Shown here one piece after another: positions 1-6,489 of a stretch of DNA of 21,578 bases (position 1 is the stretch's first letter; the number at the start of each line of letters is the position of its first letter). The stretch is taken from positions 1-21,578 of IMG/VR virus record IMGVR_UViG_3300007735_000471; one strand, 5' to 3'. This DNA is from a virus. Made by a program: the position numbers and the translations under genes. Below the pieces are notes generated by a model. The model had not been told where the DNA came from, made no database searches, and saw nothing but the letters and a program-made list of their open reading frames with translations.

Positions 1-135
1 CTCCGCCTCGTGCAGGTCGCCTTGGCATTCGCGGCAGGTCATGTCGTCGTTCATCACGCTTGAGTCGTAGTGGATGTCGCACACCCGCTCGTGGACTTTG
101 GCTGCCTGAATCTTGAGTCTGTCAATCTTCTTCAT
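1..135 (-). CDS. Partial small protein with Cys/His motif, cut by window edge
   Basis: An open frame starts at the ATG at 135 and runs off the left edge without a stop; 45 codons are visible. A near-perfect ribosome binding site (AAGGAGGG) lies 5 bases upstream of the ATG, which is why I believe this otherwise short frame. The visible N-terminus is basic and Lys-rich (MKKIDRLKIQ). It is followed by a Cys-x2-His and then a Cys-x2-Cys pair, which could form a small zinc-binding site; that is inference. A promoter-like region lies directly upstream (180-208), so this is probably the first gene of a new transcript rather than the end of the late operon. I do not recognise the family. Confidence 0.6.
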   Translation of the reverse strand, partial: MKKIDRLKIQAAKVHERVCDIHYDSSVMNDDMTCRECQGDLHEAE

Positions 136-155
136 TGTGTCCCTCCTTGTGAGAC

Positions 156-172
156 TCGGGGCGTTTCCCCGA
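156..172 (-). promoter_or_regulatory. Hairpin in the presumed 5' leader of the left-edge gene
   Basis: A 6-bp perfect inverted repeat (TCGGGG / CCCCGA) with a 5-base loop lies between the putative promoter and the strong ribosome binding site of the gene at 1-135. There is no T-tract after it on the minus strand, so it is more likely a leader structure than a terminator. Confidence 0.3.
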
Positions 173-179
173 TAACCAC

Positions 180-208
180 ACCGTAACGGGTTGTAAGACA
201 CAATGCAA
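180..208 (-). promoter_or_regulatory. Putative sigma70-type promoter facing left
   Basis: Read on the minus strand, TTGCAT (208-203) is followed after exactly 17 bases by TACGGT (185-180). These match the -35 and TAnnnT -10 patterns of housekeeping sigma factors. A run of eight A residues (230-223) lies upstream where an UP element would sit. The region separates the last gene of the late operon, which stops at 236, from the gene starting at 135. The assignment rests on pattern alone. Confidence 0.45.
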
Positions 209-220
209 GTATTTCTTGCA
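204..220. promoter_or_regulatory. Inverted repeat overlapping the -35 box (operator-like)
   Basis: TGCAAG-TATTT-CTTGCA is a perfect 6-bp inverted repeat with an AT-rich 5-base centre, a typical layout for a dimeric repressor or activator site. One arm overlaps the proposed -35 hexamer. On the plus strand it is followed by GA and eight T residues, so it would also read as an intrinsic terminator in that direction, but no plus-strand gene needs one. Confidence 0.4.
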
Positions 221-235
221 GATTTTTTTTGACCC

Positions 236-520
236 TTATTTCATAAGGGTTTCCAGCCCCAAGTCCTGAAGAACCGTGATTTTCCGCACCATCGCCACAG
301 GGACATGGAACCCGTGAATCCCATCCCCATCAGCCAAACTCTGCCACACCGACACATGGCCCTCTTTCGAGCCGTCATCCCCCACAGGCACCAGGAACCC
401 GACCGTCGAAATGATGACCTCACCCTCATCCTTGTATTCGTCCAAGTCAATCCAGCCACCCTCGGAACAATGGGCGTCAGCCCACTCCACCAGCACCACC
501 GAATAGTTCAGTCGAGCCAT
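236..520 (-). CDS. Conserved-looking 94-aa phage protein, function unknown
   Basis: A 94-residue acidic protein with no signal peptide and no membrane segment. It starts MARLNYSVVLVEWADAHCSE and alternates beta-type hydrophobic stretches with charged turns, ending with a helix-like segment (MVRKITVLQDLG). The layout, with V-E-W-x-D-A near the start, a GFLVPVGDDG turn and a VSVWQSLADGDG segment, resembles small proteins seen in many phage genomes without known function; this is a recollection, not a search. The gene overlaps the 3' end of the metallophosphoesterase gene by 13 bases, so it is probably translationally coupled to it. It is the last gene of the late operon before the regulatory region at 156-220. 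Confidence 0.7.
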   Translation of the reverse strand: MARLNYSVVLVEWADAHCSEGGWIDLDEYKDEGEVIISTVGFLVPVGDDGSKEGHVSVWQSLADGDGIHGFHVPVAMVRKITVLQDLGLETLMK

Positions 521-1515
521 ACGACGTACTCGGAGGCGACGCGACCCTTGATCGGGTCAATGAAATGGAGACGCTGAGAGGGCTGGCCGACCGCTGCGAT
601 GAACGCTCGGGCGTATTCGTTGTGGGATTCTGGTGAACCGGTGACGAAGATGCGGCCAGCGTTCGCCATCGTCAACGACATCGGCGTATGCCAATGCCCC
701 ATGTAGCAGTCTTGGAAGTCCTCGACGACACCGGTTGACCAGGCGTTCACTTTGCGGAGGATGCCGAAGGCTGGGGTGTTGCCACCGAACGAGTTGATTT
801 CGTCGCCATGCACGAGAAGAGCCTTGTAGTTGCCGATGGTGACGATCTGATACCAGTCGCCCGACATCTGCCAGGTGACGTTCTTCAGGCTGGCGGTGCG
901 CTCCGAGGCGATCCGATATGCCATACGGTCGATGTTGTCGCCTGCTGGCATGTCACCCTTGCGGCCAAGCCGACCGTGATTGCCGAACTCGCACACCACA
1001 TGCACCTTGTCGAAGAACCCTGCGAGTGACCTGACCATCGTTTCCATGATGCGGGTCGCCTCGAACAGCTGATCGAACAGGTGCGCCTCGACCTCATACG
1101 CTTGACCTGGGAAGATGCCGATCCCCTCAACCATGTCGCCACCGAACAGAAGCACACATTCCTTCACCGGATGATGCGCCCGCTGAATCTCCGTCAACTC
1201 AAATATCTTCTCGGTGAACTGCTCCATCCGAGCCGACAACGTCGACACCCCAAACGACACCGTCTTCTTCCCCAACTGCCAATCCGTCGCATGAACCAAC
1301 GCCACCTCAGCCTTCCCCTTCCGCTTATCCTTCGACGGGGTGAGGGTGCGAGGGTTGGGGACGGCTCGGGCTGCGTCTCGGGCCGCCTGGTAGACGGCTT
1401 GGACGAGGTCGTCGGAGCGTTTCTTGGCTCGGGCTTCTCGTTGTTGGGCTTGACGGAGGGCTGAGCGTAGTTCAGCGATTTCGGCTTGTGCGCCGATGTC
1501 GTCAGCGAGACTCAT
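508..1515 (-). CDS. Calcineurin-like metallophosphoesterase
   Basis: A 335-residue protein with the ordered motifs of dimetal phosphoesterases: D78-W-Q80 (motif I), GGDMVEG with D127, GNH at 178-180, the VHGDE histidine at 236 and GHWHTP with H274 and H276. The family hydrolyses phosphodiester or phosphomonoester bonds; relatives include SbcD/Mre11 nucleases and many phage enzymes, so a nuclease or nucleotide phosphoesterase role is plausible. Motif I has Gln where classical members have His (D-x-H), which may alter metal binding. The first 60 residues form a charged helical/coiled-coil region with an Arg/Lys-rich end, possibly for binding DNA or a partner. The gene overlaps the upstream HTH-like gene by 14 bases and the downstream 94-aa gene by 13 bases. 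No partner ATPase gene (SbcC/Rad50-like) is adjacent. Confidence 0.85.
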   Translation of the reverse strand: MSLADDIGAQAEIAELRSALRQAQQREARAKKRSDDLVQAVYQAARDAARAVPNPRTLTPSKDKRKGKAEVALVHATDWQLGKKTVSFGVSTLSARMEQFTEKIFELTEIQRAHHPVKECVLLFGGDMVEGIGIFPGQAYEVEAHLFDQLFEATRIMETMVRSLAGFFDKVHVVCEFGNHGRLGRKGDMPAGDNIDRMAYRIASERTASLKNVTWQMSGDWYQIVTIGNYKALLVHGDEINSFGGNTPAFGILRKVNAWSTGVVEDFQDCYMGHWHTPMSLTMANAGRIFVTGSPESHNEYARAFIAAVGQPSQRLHFIDPIKGRVASEYVVWLD

Positions 1516-1729
1516 TGAGTTTCTCTCTATGCCGGTAGATGACGCTGGAGGATACTTTGATGCCTCGTTTGTTGAGTGCGCGAACGATTTGCATCACCGA
1601 TATCGCAGGATCGGCGATAGCGTCCTGTAAGTCTTGTGCGTCCTGCTTAGGCAGTTCGGCGAGTATTTGTGCGACGAGGCTTGGCCTCCCGCTTACCGAC
1701 GACCTTATTTCGTCCAGTAGTTTCCCCAT
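1502..1729 (-). CDS. Small helix-turn-helix-like protein
   Basis: A 75-residue protein. I chose the ATG at 1729 because AAGGAGG lies 6 bases upstream; the longer frame from 1810 has no such site. After MGKLLDEIRSSVSGRPSLV it is predicted all-helical. Its C-terminal half (ISVMQIVRALNKRGIKVSSS followed by VIYRHREKL) reads like a helix-turn-helix, where a short helix, a Gly-containing turn and a Ser-rich recognition helix end in a basic stretch. This fits small phage DNA-binding proteins, but no target site is visible. The gene overlaps the 3' end of the upstream membrane protein gene by 83 bases and the metallophosphoesterase start by 14, so the three are probably made from one message. Confidence 0.65.
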   Translation of the reverse strand: MGKLLDEIRSSVSGRPSLVAQILAELPKQDAQDLQDAIADPAISVMQIVRALNKRGIKVSSSVIYRHREKLNESR

Positions 1730-1928
1730 TGGTGGCCTCCTTGAAATGCCAGTCGATGTGATCCCCCAACTTACTATCGAGGCTGTCCAACTTTCCACCG
1801 ATCCGCTCAATGGTTCGCATCACGCTCGCATGGTCTTCACGGTTCTCTTTGCGGAACACCATCAGAAGGGTGGTGACAATACCGCCAACCGCTGTCACCA
1901 ACGCAGCCAACACCACCCCCCAATCCAT
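1647..1928 (-). CDS. Small membrane protein with coiled coil (lysis cassette)
   Basis: A 93-residue protein starting at the ATG at 1928, whose A is shared with the endolysin stop codon (TGATG), a strong sign of coupling. Residues about 3-24 (starting WGVVLAALVTAVGGIVTTLL) form one membrane segment. A charged helical region follows (about 26-65, with IERIGGKLDSLDSKLGDHI), then a basic tail. One N-terminal transmembrane helix plus a cytoplasmic coiled coil is a layout found in class III-like holins and other phage lysis-accessory proteins. Position right after the endolysin supports a lysis or membrane role, but nothing identifies the exact function. The frame can be extended upstream to 2000 with a Gly/Cys-rich leader, which I regard as a shadow of the endolysin gene. 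Confidence 0.65.
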   Translation of the reverse strand: MDWGVVLAALVTAVGGIVTTLLMVFRKENREDHASVMRTIERIGGKLDSLDSKLGDHIDWHFKEATNGETTGRNKVVGKREAKPRRTNTRRTA

Positions 1929-2467
1929 CACGCCTTCGACGCCTTCCAAGCCTGCACAGCCTCCGGCACCGCATCCCCCGCCACATAACGGATATGCCAA
2001 GGCTCCGAATCCAGTTCGTGACTGAACCCGAACTTCGCCTCATTCGCCAACAGCCAGGCGAGCCTCGGCCCTGACGCATCCTTGATGTCGATAGCGATCC
2101 CGAGGTTGTGGTTTGAGGTGCCTGGCACAGCCATCGGTGCCATCCCTTTCTTCAGATACCACGCCTTGCCTTTGTAGATGCGTGGCTTCTGCTTCATTAG
2201 GGCTGGCTTCGGGTTGTCGGTGTATCGCTGATAGAACCCGTATTCCTGCACCTCTAACGAACGGTAGGTGTCAGCCTGCGACGTGGGCTGGAGGTCGATG
2301 CCTGCTGCGTTAGCAGCAGCATCCATAGCCTCGTATGCATCAGCCGCGCAGTTGTGCAGTTTGCCTTTGCCTTCGATGGTGCGGAGCAGTTTCGCATCCA
2401 ACTCACCAGGGGTCACACCTTTCAGGCACGAGCAGAGTTTGACGGGGACGACAGGGTACTTCGACAT
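1928..2467 (-). CDS. Endolysin, M15-family D,D-/L,D-peptidase
   Basis: A 179-residue protein with the VanY/peptidase M15 signature. It has TSQADTYRSLEVQ at about 62-74, S-N-H120-x6-D127 (SNHNLGIAID), and E155-P-W-H158. By family knowledge H120, D127 and H158 bind zinc and E155 is the catalytic base, cutting peptide cross-links or stem peptides of peptidoglycan. No signal peptide is seen, so release would depend on a holin. No separate cell-wall-binding domain is present: the first 50 residues (with CSC at 12-14 and HNC at 38-40) are short and all-helical. The gene follows a small holin-like gene by 4 bases, and its stop overlaps the start of another membrane protein. The position and motif set make a lysis role highly likely. 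Confidence 0.9.
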   Translation of the reverse strand: MSKYPVVPVKLCSCLKGVTPGELDAKLLRTIEGKGKLHNCAADAYEAMDAAANAAGIDLQPTSQADTYRSLEVQEYGFYQRYTDNPKPALMKQKPRIYKGKAWYLKKGMAPMAVPGTSNHNLGIAIDIKDASGPRLAWLLANEAKFGFSHELDSEPWHIRYVAGDAVPEAVQAWKASKA

Positions 2468-2471
2468 GGGT

Positions 2472-2723
2472 CTACTTCTGGAACGCTTGCTTGATTTCGT
2501 CTGCCGTCAACTCGCCATCGACCGACGAGGCGGCGAGCTTCTGCACGACTGCGATCACAGCCATCGCACCAGCCATGATTGCCGACTTCGCAACCGAGAC
2601 ACCGATGACGGCACCGGTGGTGACGGCTGGGAGGGCTGTGGCCAGGAACAGCGAGAAGAGTCGCTGGACAAGGTCAAGGAACTTAGCGATCGTCGCGTTC
2701 TGTCTCATCTGGGGTTCTGTCAC
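2472..2723 (-). CDS. Putative holin
   Basis: An 83-residue protein starting with GTG at 2723, preceded by AAGGAGGGG. It has a short charged N-terminus and two hydrophobic stretches: about 22-44 (starting LFSLFLATALPAVTTGAVIG) and about 46-62 (around SAIMAGAMAVIAVV). It ends with an acidic tail, VDGELTADEIKQAFQK. Two membrane helices plus a short charged tail directly upstream of the endolysin is the classic holin arrangement. Holins oligomerise in the cytoplasmic membrane and release the endolysin at a set time. The gene overlaps the preceding two-helix membrane gene by 41 bases. Either this or the 70-aa protein upstream could be the pore former and the other an antiholin; sequence alone does not decide. 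Confidence 0.7.
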   Translation of the reverse strand: MTEPQMRQNATIAKFLDLVQRLFSLFLATALPAVTTGAVIGVSVAKSAIMAGAMAVIAVVQKLAASSVDGELTADEIKQAFQK

Positions 2724-2895
2724 TTTCCCCTCCTTGGTCGGATATGGCTACGTTCAACAAGTGTAGTGCGAAGCCAATCAGCGTGAACAGTAACGCCCAC
2801 GTCTGTACCTGCCCTGAGAGGGTGATGAGGGTGATGAGGGATGCGCCGATGGTAAGTCCGAGCGCGAGGAGTTCCTGTGTGATTCTGCGTATCAT
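2683..2895 (-). CDS. Two-helix small membrane protein (holin/antiholin candidate)
   Basis: A 70-residue protein with two clear transmembrane segments, about 8-28 (starting LLALGLTIGASLITLITLSG) and about 31-51 (starting VQTWALLFTLIGFALHLLNV). It ends in a very hydrophilic Asp/Glu/Arg tail. Its ATG overlaps the stop of the secreted PA14-like gene (ATGA, 4 bases), and its own 3' end overlaps the next holin-like gene by 41 bases. This puts it at the head of a compact lysis cassette. A holin, antiholin or other membrane accessory role is inferred from topology and position only. Confidence 0.65.
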   Translation of the reverse strand: MIRRITQELLALGLTIGASLITLITLSGQVQTWALLFTLIGFALHLLNVAISDQGGESDRTPDETERDDR

Positions 2896-4193
2896 TCGCC
2901 GTTCCGTCTACGCAGGACTGCCGTTGCTGCACCCATTGTATTCGCCACCGCCACCAGCGTCACCCGCTCCGCAACCGTGATCGTCTGACCCACCATCTTG
3001 TAAGACGACCAGATACCGGAGAACACGTTCACATTCTCCTCGAACGCCTTCTTCACCCCGTCGGGTGCCTGGTCAAGGGCTTGGATGATGAGGGCTGCCT
3101 GGTCGTCTGTGACCGATTCCTCGTCTAAGGCAGCGAATAGAACCGTAGCCTCAGCCGTTGATAGTGATTCCACTACTGAAGGGTTCGTGACTTGTTGGAG
3201 AGCTTGCTGATTGCTGATACCAGGCTGAATCGTTGGGATGGTCGTCGCCGTCTCAGGGATGGTCGTCGTCGGGATCGTCGTGTCAGGGACGCTCAGGCTG
3301 GTCGTCAAGGCGATACTGCTGGTGGTGGCAGGGATTGTGGTTTGTGGCGCGACGGTCGTTGAGACCGGTTCGGTAGTCTGAACAGGGATCGTCGTTGAGG
3401 TAGGAGGTTCAGATGTTGTGGTGGTTGACGCTTCCGTTGTTGTGGTTGCTGGAGGCACCCAAACAGGTTGCGGTGCTTGTGTTGTTGATGTGGTTGTACT
3501 GGATGTTGTTGAGATCGTCTCGACGAGGGTTGTAGACGACTCAGTTGTCGTCGTCTGTTCGACTGTGGTTGAGGTTTCCTGAAGCGTCGTAGAAGTAGTT
3601 GTCGTGGCAGGGGCAGTCGTTGTCGGGGCAGTAGTAGTAGTGGTCGTCGTCGGTGGTGTGTATCCCGTTGTGAATGCCCATTCTGGAACTATCTCCCAAT
3701 CCCCATCATCTATCTTCCATGCCAACATGAGACAGGTTCCGCCACCATGCTCATACATCCACACATTGAGCGGATGAACACCCGACTCTAGTTCCAGCGG
3801 CCCCGACAGCGTCGCCGAACATCCCTGATCCGCCCATCGACCAAACGTGTTCCCGCCGATAGTCGCCTCCCCACCATCATCGGACGCCAACCAGAACTCA
3901 ATCGTCTCATGCTCAGGGATCGTGATGAACCCTGTCATCTGCACCATGAAGAAGTCATATGTGCAGTCCTCGAACGGCTCCCAATCATACGAGCGGTTGA
4001 TGTTGTCTTCGACCTCAACCCCGCACACCGAATACTGATCCTCGGCCTGTGCCGGTGGAATCTCGTCGATGCTGTAATAGATCGTCCGAAGACCAGGCAA
4101 CGCCTCAGCCTGTGCTGATTGTGGGAGGAAGGCGAACGCTAGTGCAGGGATGGTGAGAAGCCAGCGTCTAGCCGAAGAGTGCGGCAACCTCAT
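2892..4193 (-). CDS. Secreted PA14-like protein with long Thr-rich linker and C-terminal hydrophobic segment
   Basis: A 433-residue protein. Residues 1-29 form a good signal peptide: a basic start (RR at 9-10), a hydrophobic core (LLTIPALAFAFL) and a likely cut after AQA. Residues about 35-172 resemble a PA14/GLEYA-type beta-sandwich: a FITIPEHETIEFWLASDDGG strand pair, a GGNTFGRW turn and LNVWMYEHGGG. Four Cys (57, 77, 125, 154) could pair in an oxidising environment. PA14 domains usually bind carbohydrates or act as ligand modules. Residues 181-325 are a mucin-like Thr/Pro/Ser linker. The C-terminal 95 residues form a helical module ending in a hydrophobic stretch (about 404-427) and RRR, compatible with a membrane anchor or with a recurring phage virion module. 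It starts inside the 62-aa gene (26-base overlap) and is coupled to the lysis genes (ATGA). It could be a host-surface protein or a virion receptor-binding protein. Confidence 0.75.
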   Translation of the reverse strand: MRLPHSSARRWLLTIPALAFAFLPQSAQAEALPGLRTIYYSIDEIPPAQAEDQYSVCGVEVEDNINRSYDWEPFEDCTYDFFMVQMTGFITIPEHETIEFWLASDDGGEATIGGNTFGRWADQGCSATLSGPLELESGVHPLNVWMYEHGGGTCLMLAWKIDDGDWEIVPEWAFTTGYTPPTTTTTTTAPTTTAPATTTTSTTLQETSTTVEQTTTTESSTTLVETISTTSSTTTSTTQAPQPVWVPPATTTTEASTTTTSEPPTSTTIPVQTTEPVSTTVAPQTTIPATTSSIALTTSLSVPDTTIPTTTIPETATTIPTIQPGISNQQALQQVTNPSVVESLSTAEATVLFAALDEESVTDDQAALIIQALDQAPDGVKKAFEENVNVFSGIWSSYKMVGQTITVAERVTLVAVANTMGAATAVLRRRNGE

Positions 4194-4356
4194 CAGCGGT
4201 CAAACCAAGTTTCTTGAGGGCGGCGGCGCGAGCGGCTTCTTTAGCGGCGGCGGCTTGCTTGGCGGCTTCGACTTCGGCGCGTTGCGCATCGATTGCGGCG
4301 GCTTCCTCGGCTGTTGCTTCGCGTACTTCGTCGTCAATTTGGATCATGTATGTCAT
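4168..4356 (-). CDS. 62-aa Ala/Glu-rich coiled-coil protein
   Basis: Starts MTYMIQIDDEVREATAEEAA. A short beta-like N-terminus leads into an uninterrupted Ala/Glu/Lys helix (about 17-48), then a small C-terminal segment KKLGLTADEVAALFG. Proteins of this size and look often follow tail or receptor genes in phages with small genomes, and some act as chaperones or small virion parts; that is from memory of similar layouts. The start has a modest ribosome binding site (TTAGGA) just after the stop of the preceding tail gene, and its 3' end overlaps the secreted-protein gene by 26 bases. Function is not known. Confidence 0.7.
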   Translation of the reverse strand: MTYMIQIDDEVREATAEEAAAIDAQRAEVEAAKQAAAAKEAARAAALKKLGLTADEVAALFG

Positions 4357-4363
4357 GGTCGTC

Positions 4364-5209
4364 CTAACTGTTTTGATATCCGTAGACGCGAATGGTTCCG
4401 CCTGTAACGGTTCCTGATCCAGGAAATAACGTAAAAGCCGTGTATTGCGTGGTGTTATTGAGAAAACCAGCTATGGCGTTTTGTGATCCACCGGTCAAAA
4501 TGTCTGCAAACGATGCTGAAAATGCTGTTTCGTCGGCAAGGTTTGGGCCGTAAAGTTCGACTGCTAGGAAATTGCCATTTGCGCTGCAAGCGCCGACATT
4601 CCATGATGCGGCATTGACAGCATTGCTGAAACCTTGACCTGCGCCGCTGTAATCGTTGTACCGGCCGCTGAAATAATAGCCAGTTGTGGTCGCACCCAAT
4701 TGCATACGCCAGTTTTGTGTTGCGCTTGAGCTGCCGCCGCTGATGGTAATGCGGTAGTTATCGTATGTTGATGAAAACGCATTGTTGACGGTAACGCTTG
4801 AAACTGCTGATCCAATGGTTTGGGACGTAACGAGTGTTAGTCCTGCACCTCGATCATCTGGGATAAATACGGCGGCCGATGCGCTTGAAAACCAAAGGGT
4901 GCCGCAGGCATATTGAGTCAAAACAAGCGATCCTGCTGTGTTGACGGTTGCGGTGCCAGCGGTGATGGTGCAAGCTCCTGCGCCAAGGTTCAGAATACGG
5001 ATGGTGTCGCCTGCCGTGAAGAGACTTGTATTGACGGTGATTGTCGTCGCACCAGCATTTGTCATCGTGACAGTTTTGCCAGCGTCAGCGGCGACAAGAA
5101 CGTATGATGCGGTTTGTGCGCTGGTCGACCAGTTGTAGTCGTTCTGTTGCAGCGTGGTCATCTGGGCTGCGGTCAACGTCTGGCCCGAGGTGAAGGTTTG
5201 GATCGCCAT
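4364..5209 (-). CDS. Minor tail protein / putative tail tip or receptor-binding protein
   Basis: A 281-residue protein starting MAIQTFTSGQTLTAAQMTTL after an AAGGAA ribosome site. It is almost all beta-strand, rich in Thr, Ser, Ala and Gly. The first ~115 residues carry the pattern of a widespread phage tail module (Y-x-L-x2-A-D-A-G, T-I-T-V-N-T-S-L-F, G-A-G-x-C-T-I-T-A-G-T-A-T-V). The remainder (about 125-281) looks like a separate beta-rich lectin-like domain with aromatic residues (YDNYRITISGG, GYYFSGRYND). As the last large structural gene before the lysis region, it is a good candidate for the host-contacting tail protein. Its DNA looks less GC-rich than the tape-measure gene, which suggests exchange as a cassette. 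The receptor is unknown. Confidence 0.7.
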   Translation of the reverse strand: MAIQTFTSGQTLTAAQMTTLQQNDYNWSTSAQTASYVLVAADAGKTVTMTNAGATTITVNTSLFTAGDTIRILNLGAGACTITAGTATVNTAGSLVLTQYACGTLWFSSASAAVFIPDDRGAGLTLVTSQTIGSAVSSVTVNNAFSSTYDNYRITISGGSSSATQNWRMQLGATTTGYYFSGRYNDYSGAGQGFSNAVNAASWNVGACSANGNFLAVELYGPNLADETAFSASFADILTGGSQNAIAGFLNNTTQYTAFTLFPGSGTVTGGTIRVYGYQNS

Positions 5210-5232
5210 ATCGATTCCTTATCTTAGCCCAA

Positions 5233-6486
5233 TCAGGTTAGGGCATAGGTCGCGTCATCAAGTGTGCTGGTATTGAGGATGAACGGTAGCAGAATGTCTA
5301 TCTGACCCAATTTGAGTCGGATGTCGTGGCGGGTTGGGGTGACAATATGTTGGATTCCTTCGACGACTGCGTTTTTGGTGACGCTGGTTGGGCTGCCAGT
5401 GATAAAGGTTTTTGTAACGGTGACGACGGTGCCAACATCGAAGGTGGCGACGAGTTCTTTTTGGGTTTGGGTGAGTGGGTTGACGAGGATGGATACTTCG
5501 TCGAAGATGCTTTCGGGATTTTGGAATGTGGTGATGAGGCTGGCTGCGAGGGCTGATCCTGCGGCGTCGGTGGCGAGTGGGATGTCGTTGAGGGCGAAGT
5601 TTTTGATTCCGTAGGTGGCTTGTGATGCGGTGCCGTTGGCGACGCTTGAAGCAGTTCCTCCTGAGATTTGTACGGCGACACGGTTGATGACGGTTTCGGC
5701 CCCGTACACATTGGAGAGGGCTTGGATGGGGATGGATGAGGTTGCGGTGCCGCCGAGGTTGGCGACGGCTGTGGAGAAGGTTGCGGTGATGCGTGGATCG
5801 AACTCGACTTGACCGAGGCGGTTGGCGAAGAGTCGTCCATTTTCTGCTAATTGGACAGCTTGAAGGGCTTGGAGTGCGTTGGTTTGGTCGGGGTAGGCGA
5901 CGGTTCCGCAGGTGGCTACTCCGGTTCCGATAGCTCGGAGTGCGGTTGACCAGGCAACTTCTGGTCGGTCAAGGATGGCTGAGACTCGGGCTGAGGTGAG
6001 TTGACTGGATGGGTTGAAGGCGTTGAGGTTGGTTTGACCGAGTTGGGAGAGGGCGTCGACGCAGAGAATAGTGGCGGTGGAAAGGTTGGGCATGTCGTAG
6101 TCAATGTTGAGGTCGTAGACATATCCCTTGAAGAAGGATGCTGTGCCGGCTGAGCCTCCGTAGACTTCAACATTGCGTCGTGGGGCGATGCCGTTGGTGC
6201 CTTGATACCAGGGGGATGCGGTGTTGATGGGATCGAAGTATCGGTTGGCGGCTCGGTCATCGGCGACGATGCTGAGTGTGCCTGGGTTGAAGATATCAAG
6301 TTGGTTGGATCGGCCTCGGTTGATGTTGATTGATTGGACGAAGTTGGTGATGTCCACATAGGAGGTTGAGCCGTCGAGCGTATCGGTGCCGTTCAATGTG
6401 GAGGTGTCAAGCTTGAAGGTGTCGGTGAGGAAGCCGACGTCAAGGAGGACTTTCATCACCTCCCCCCATTTCATTGTTGCGGGCAT
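5233..6486 (-). CDS. Minor tail protein (distal tail / tail-hub type)
   Basis: A 417-residue protein directly after the tape-measure gene (3-base gap). The N-terminus resembles phage minor tail proteins: a D-I-T-N-F-V-Q-S segment, the I-N-R-G-R-S-N motif, then LDIFNPGTLSIVADDRAANR and a G-Y-V-Y-D-L strand, typical of a tail hub beta-sandwich (about 40-160). The C-terminal 100 residues contain a strand-rich region ending with VTPTRHDIRLKLGQ, which recurs in hub proteins where a domain binds the next ring. It is expected at the tail tip around the end of the tape measure. I kept the ATG at 6486, which follows a GGTAGG site. An inner ATG at 6456 has a closer GGGGAGG but too little spacing. Confidence 0.8.
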   Translation of the reverse strand: MPATMKWGEVMKVLLDVGFLTDTFKLDTSTLNGTDTLDGSTSYVDITNFVQSININRGRSNQLDIFNPGTLSIVADDRAANRYFDPINTASPWYQGTNGIAPRRNVEVYGGSAGTASFFKGYVYDLNIDYDMPNLSTATILCVDALSQLGQTNLNAFNPSSQLTSARVSAILDRPEVAWSTALRAIGTGVATCGTVAYPDQTNALQALQAVQLAENGRLFANRLGQVEFDPRITATFSTAVANLGGTATSSIPIQALSNVYGAETVINRVAVQISGGTASSVANGTASQATYGIKNFALNDIPLATDAAGSALAASLITTFQNPESIFDEVSILVNPLTQTQKELVATFDVGTVVTVTKTFITGSPTSVTKNAVVEGIQHIVTPTRHDIRLKLGQIDILLPFILNTSTLDDATYALT

Positions 6487-6489
6487 CAG

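Noticed and set aside
204-230. Plus-strand intrinsic terminator (inverted repeat followed by eight T)
   Set aside because: It has the right shape, but no plus-strand gene or promoter lies upstream in the window. An operator plus A-tract on the minus strand explains it better.
1929-2000. N-terminal extension of the 93-aa membrane protein
   Set aside because: The added Gly/Cys-rich residues look like a shadow of the endolysin gene. The ATG at 1928 is coupled to the endolysin stop and begins the membrane helix cleanly.
2720-2932. 70-codon minus-strand frame overlapping the holin-like gene
   Set aside because: Different frame from the two-helix membrane protein, with Arg/His/Thr-rich sequence and no ribosome site.
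3600-3660. Tandem repeat or CRISPR-like array in the GTAGT/GTCGT-rich stretch
   Set aside because: It is the Thr-rich coding region of the secreted protein. There are no regular repeat-spacer units.
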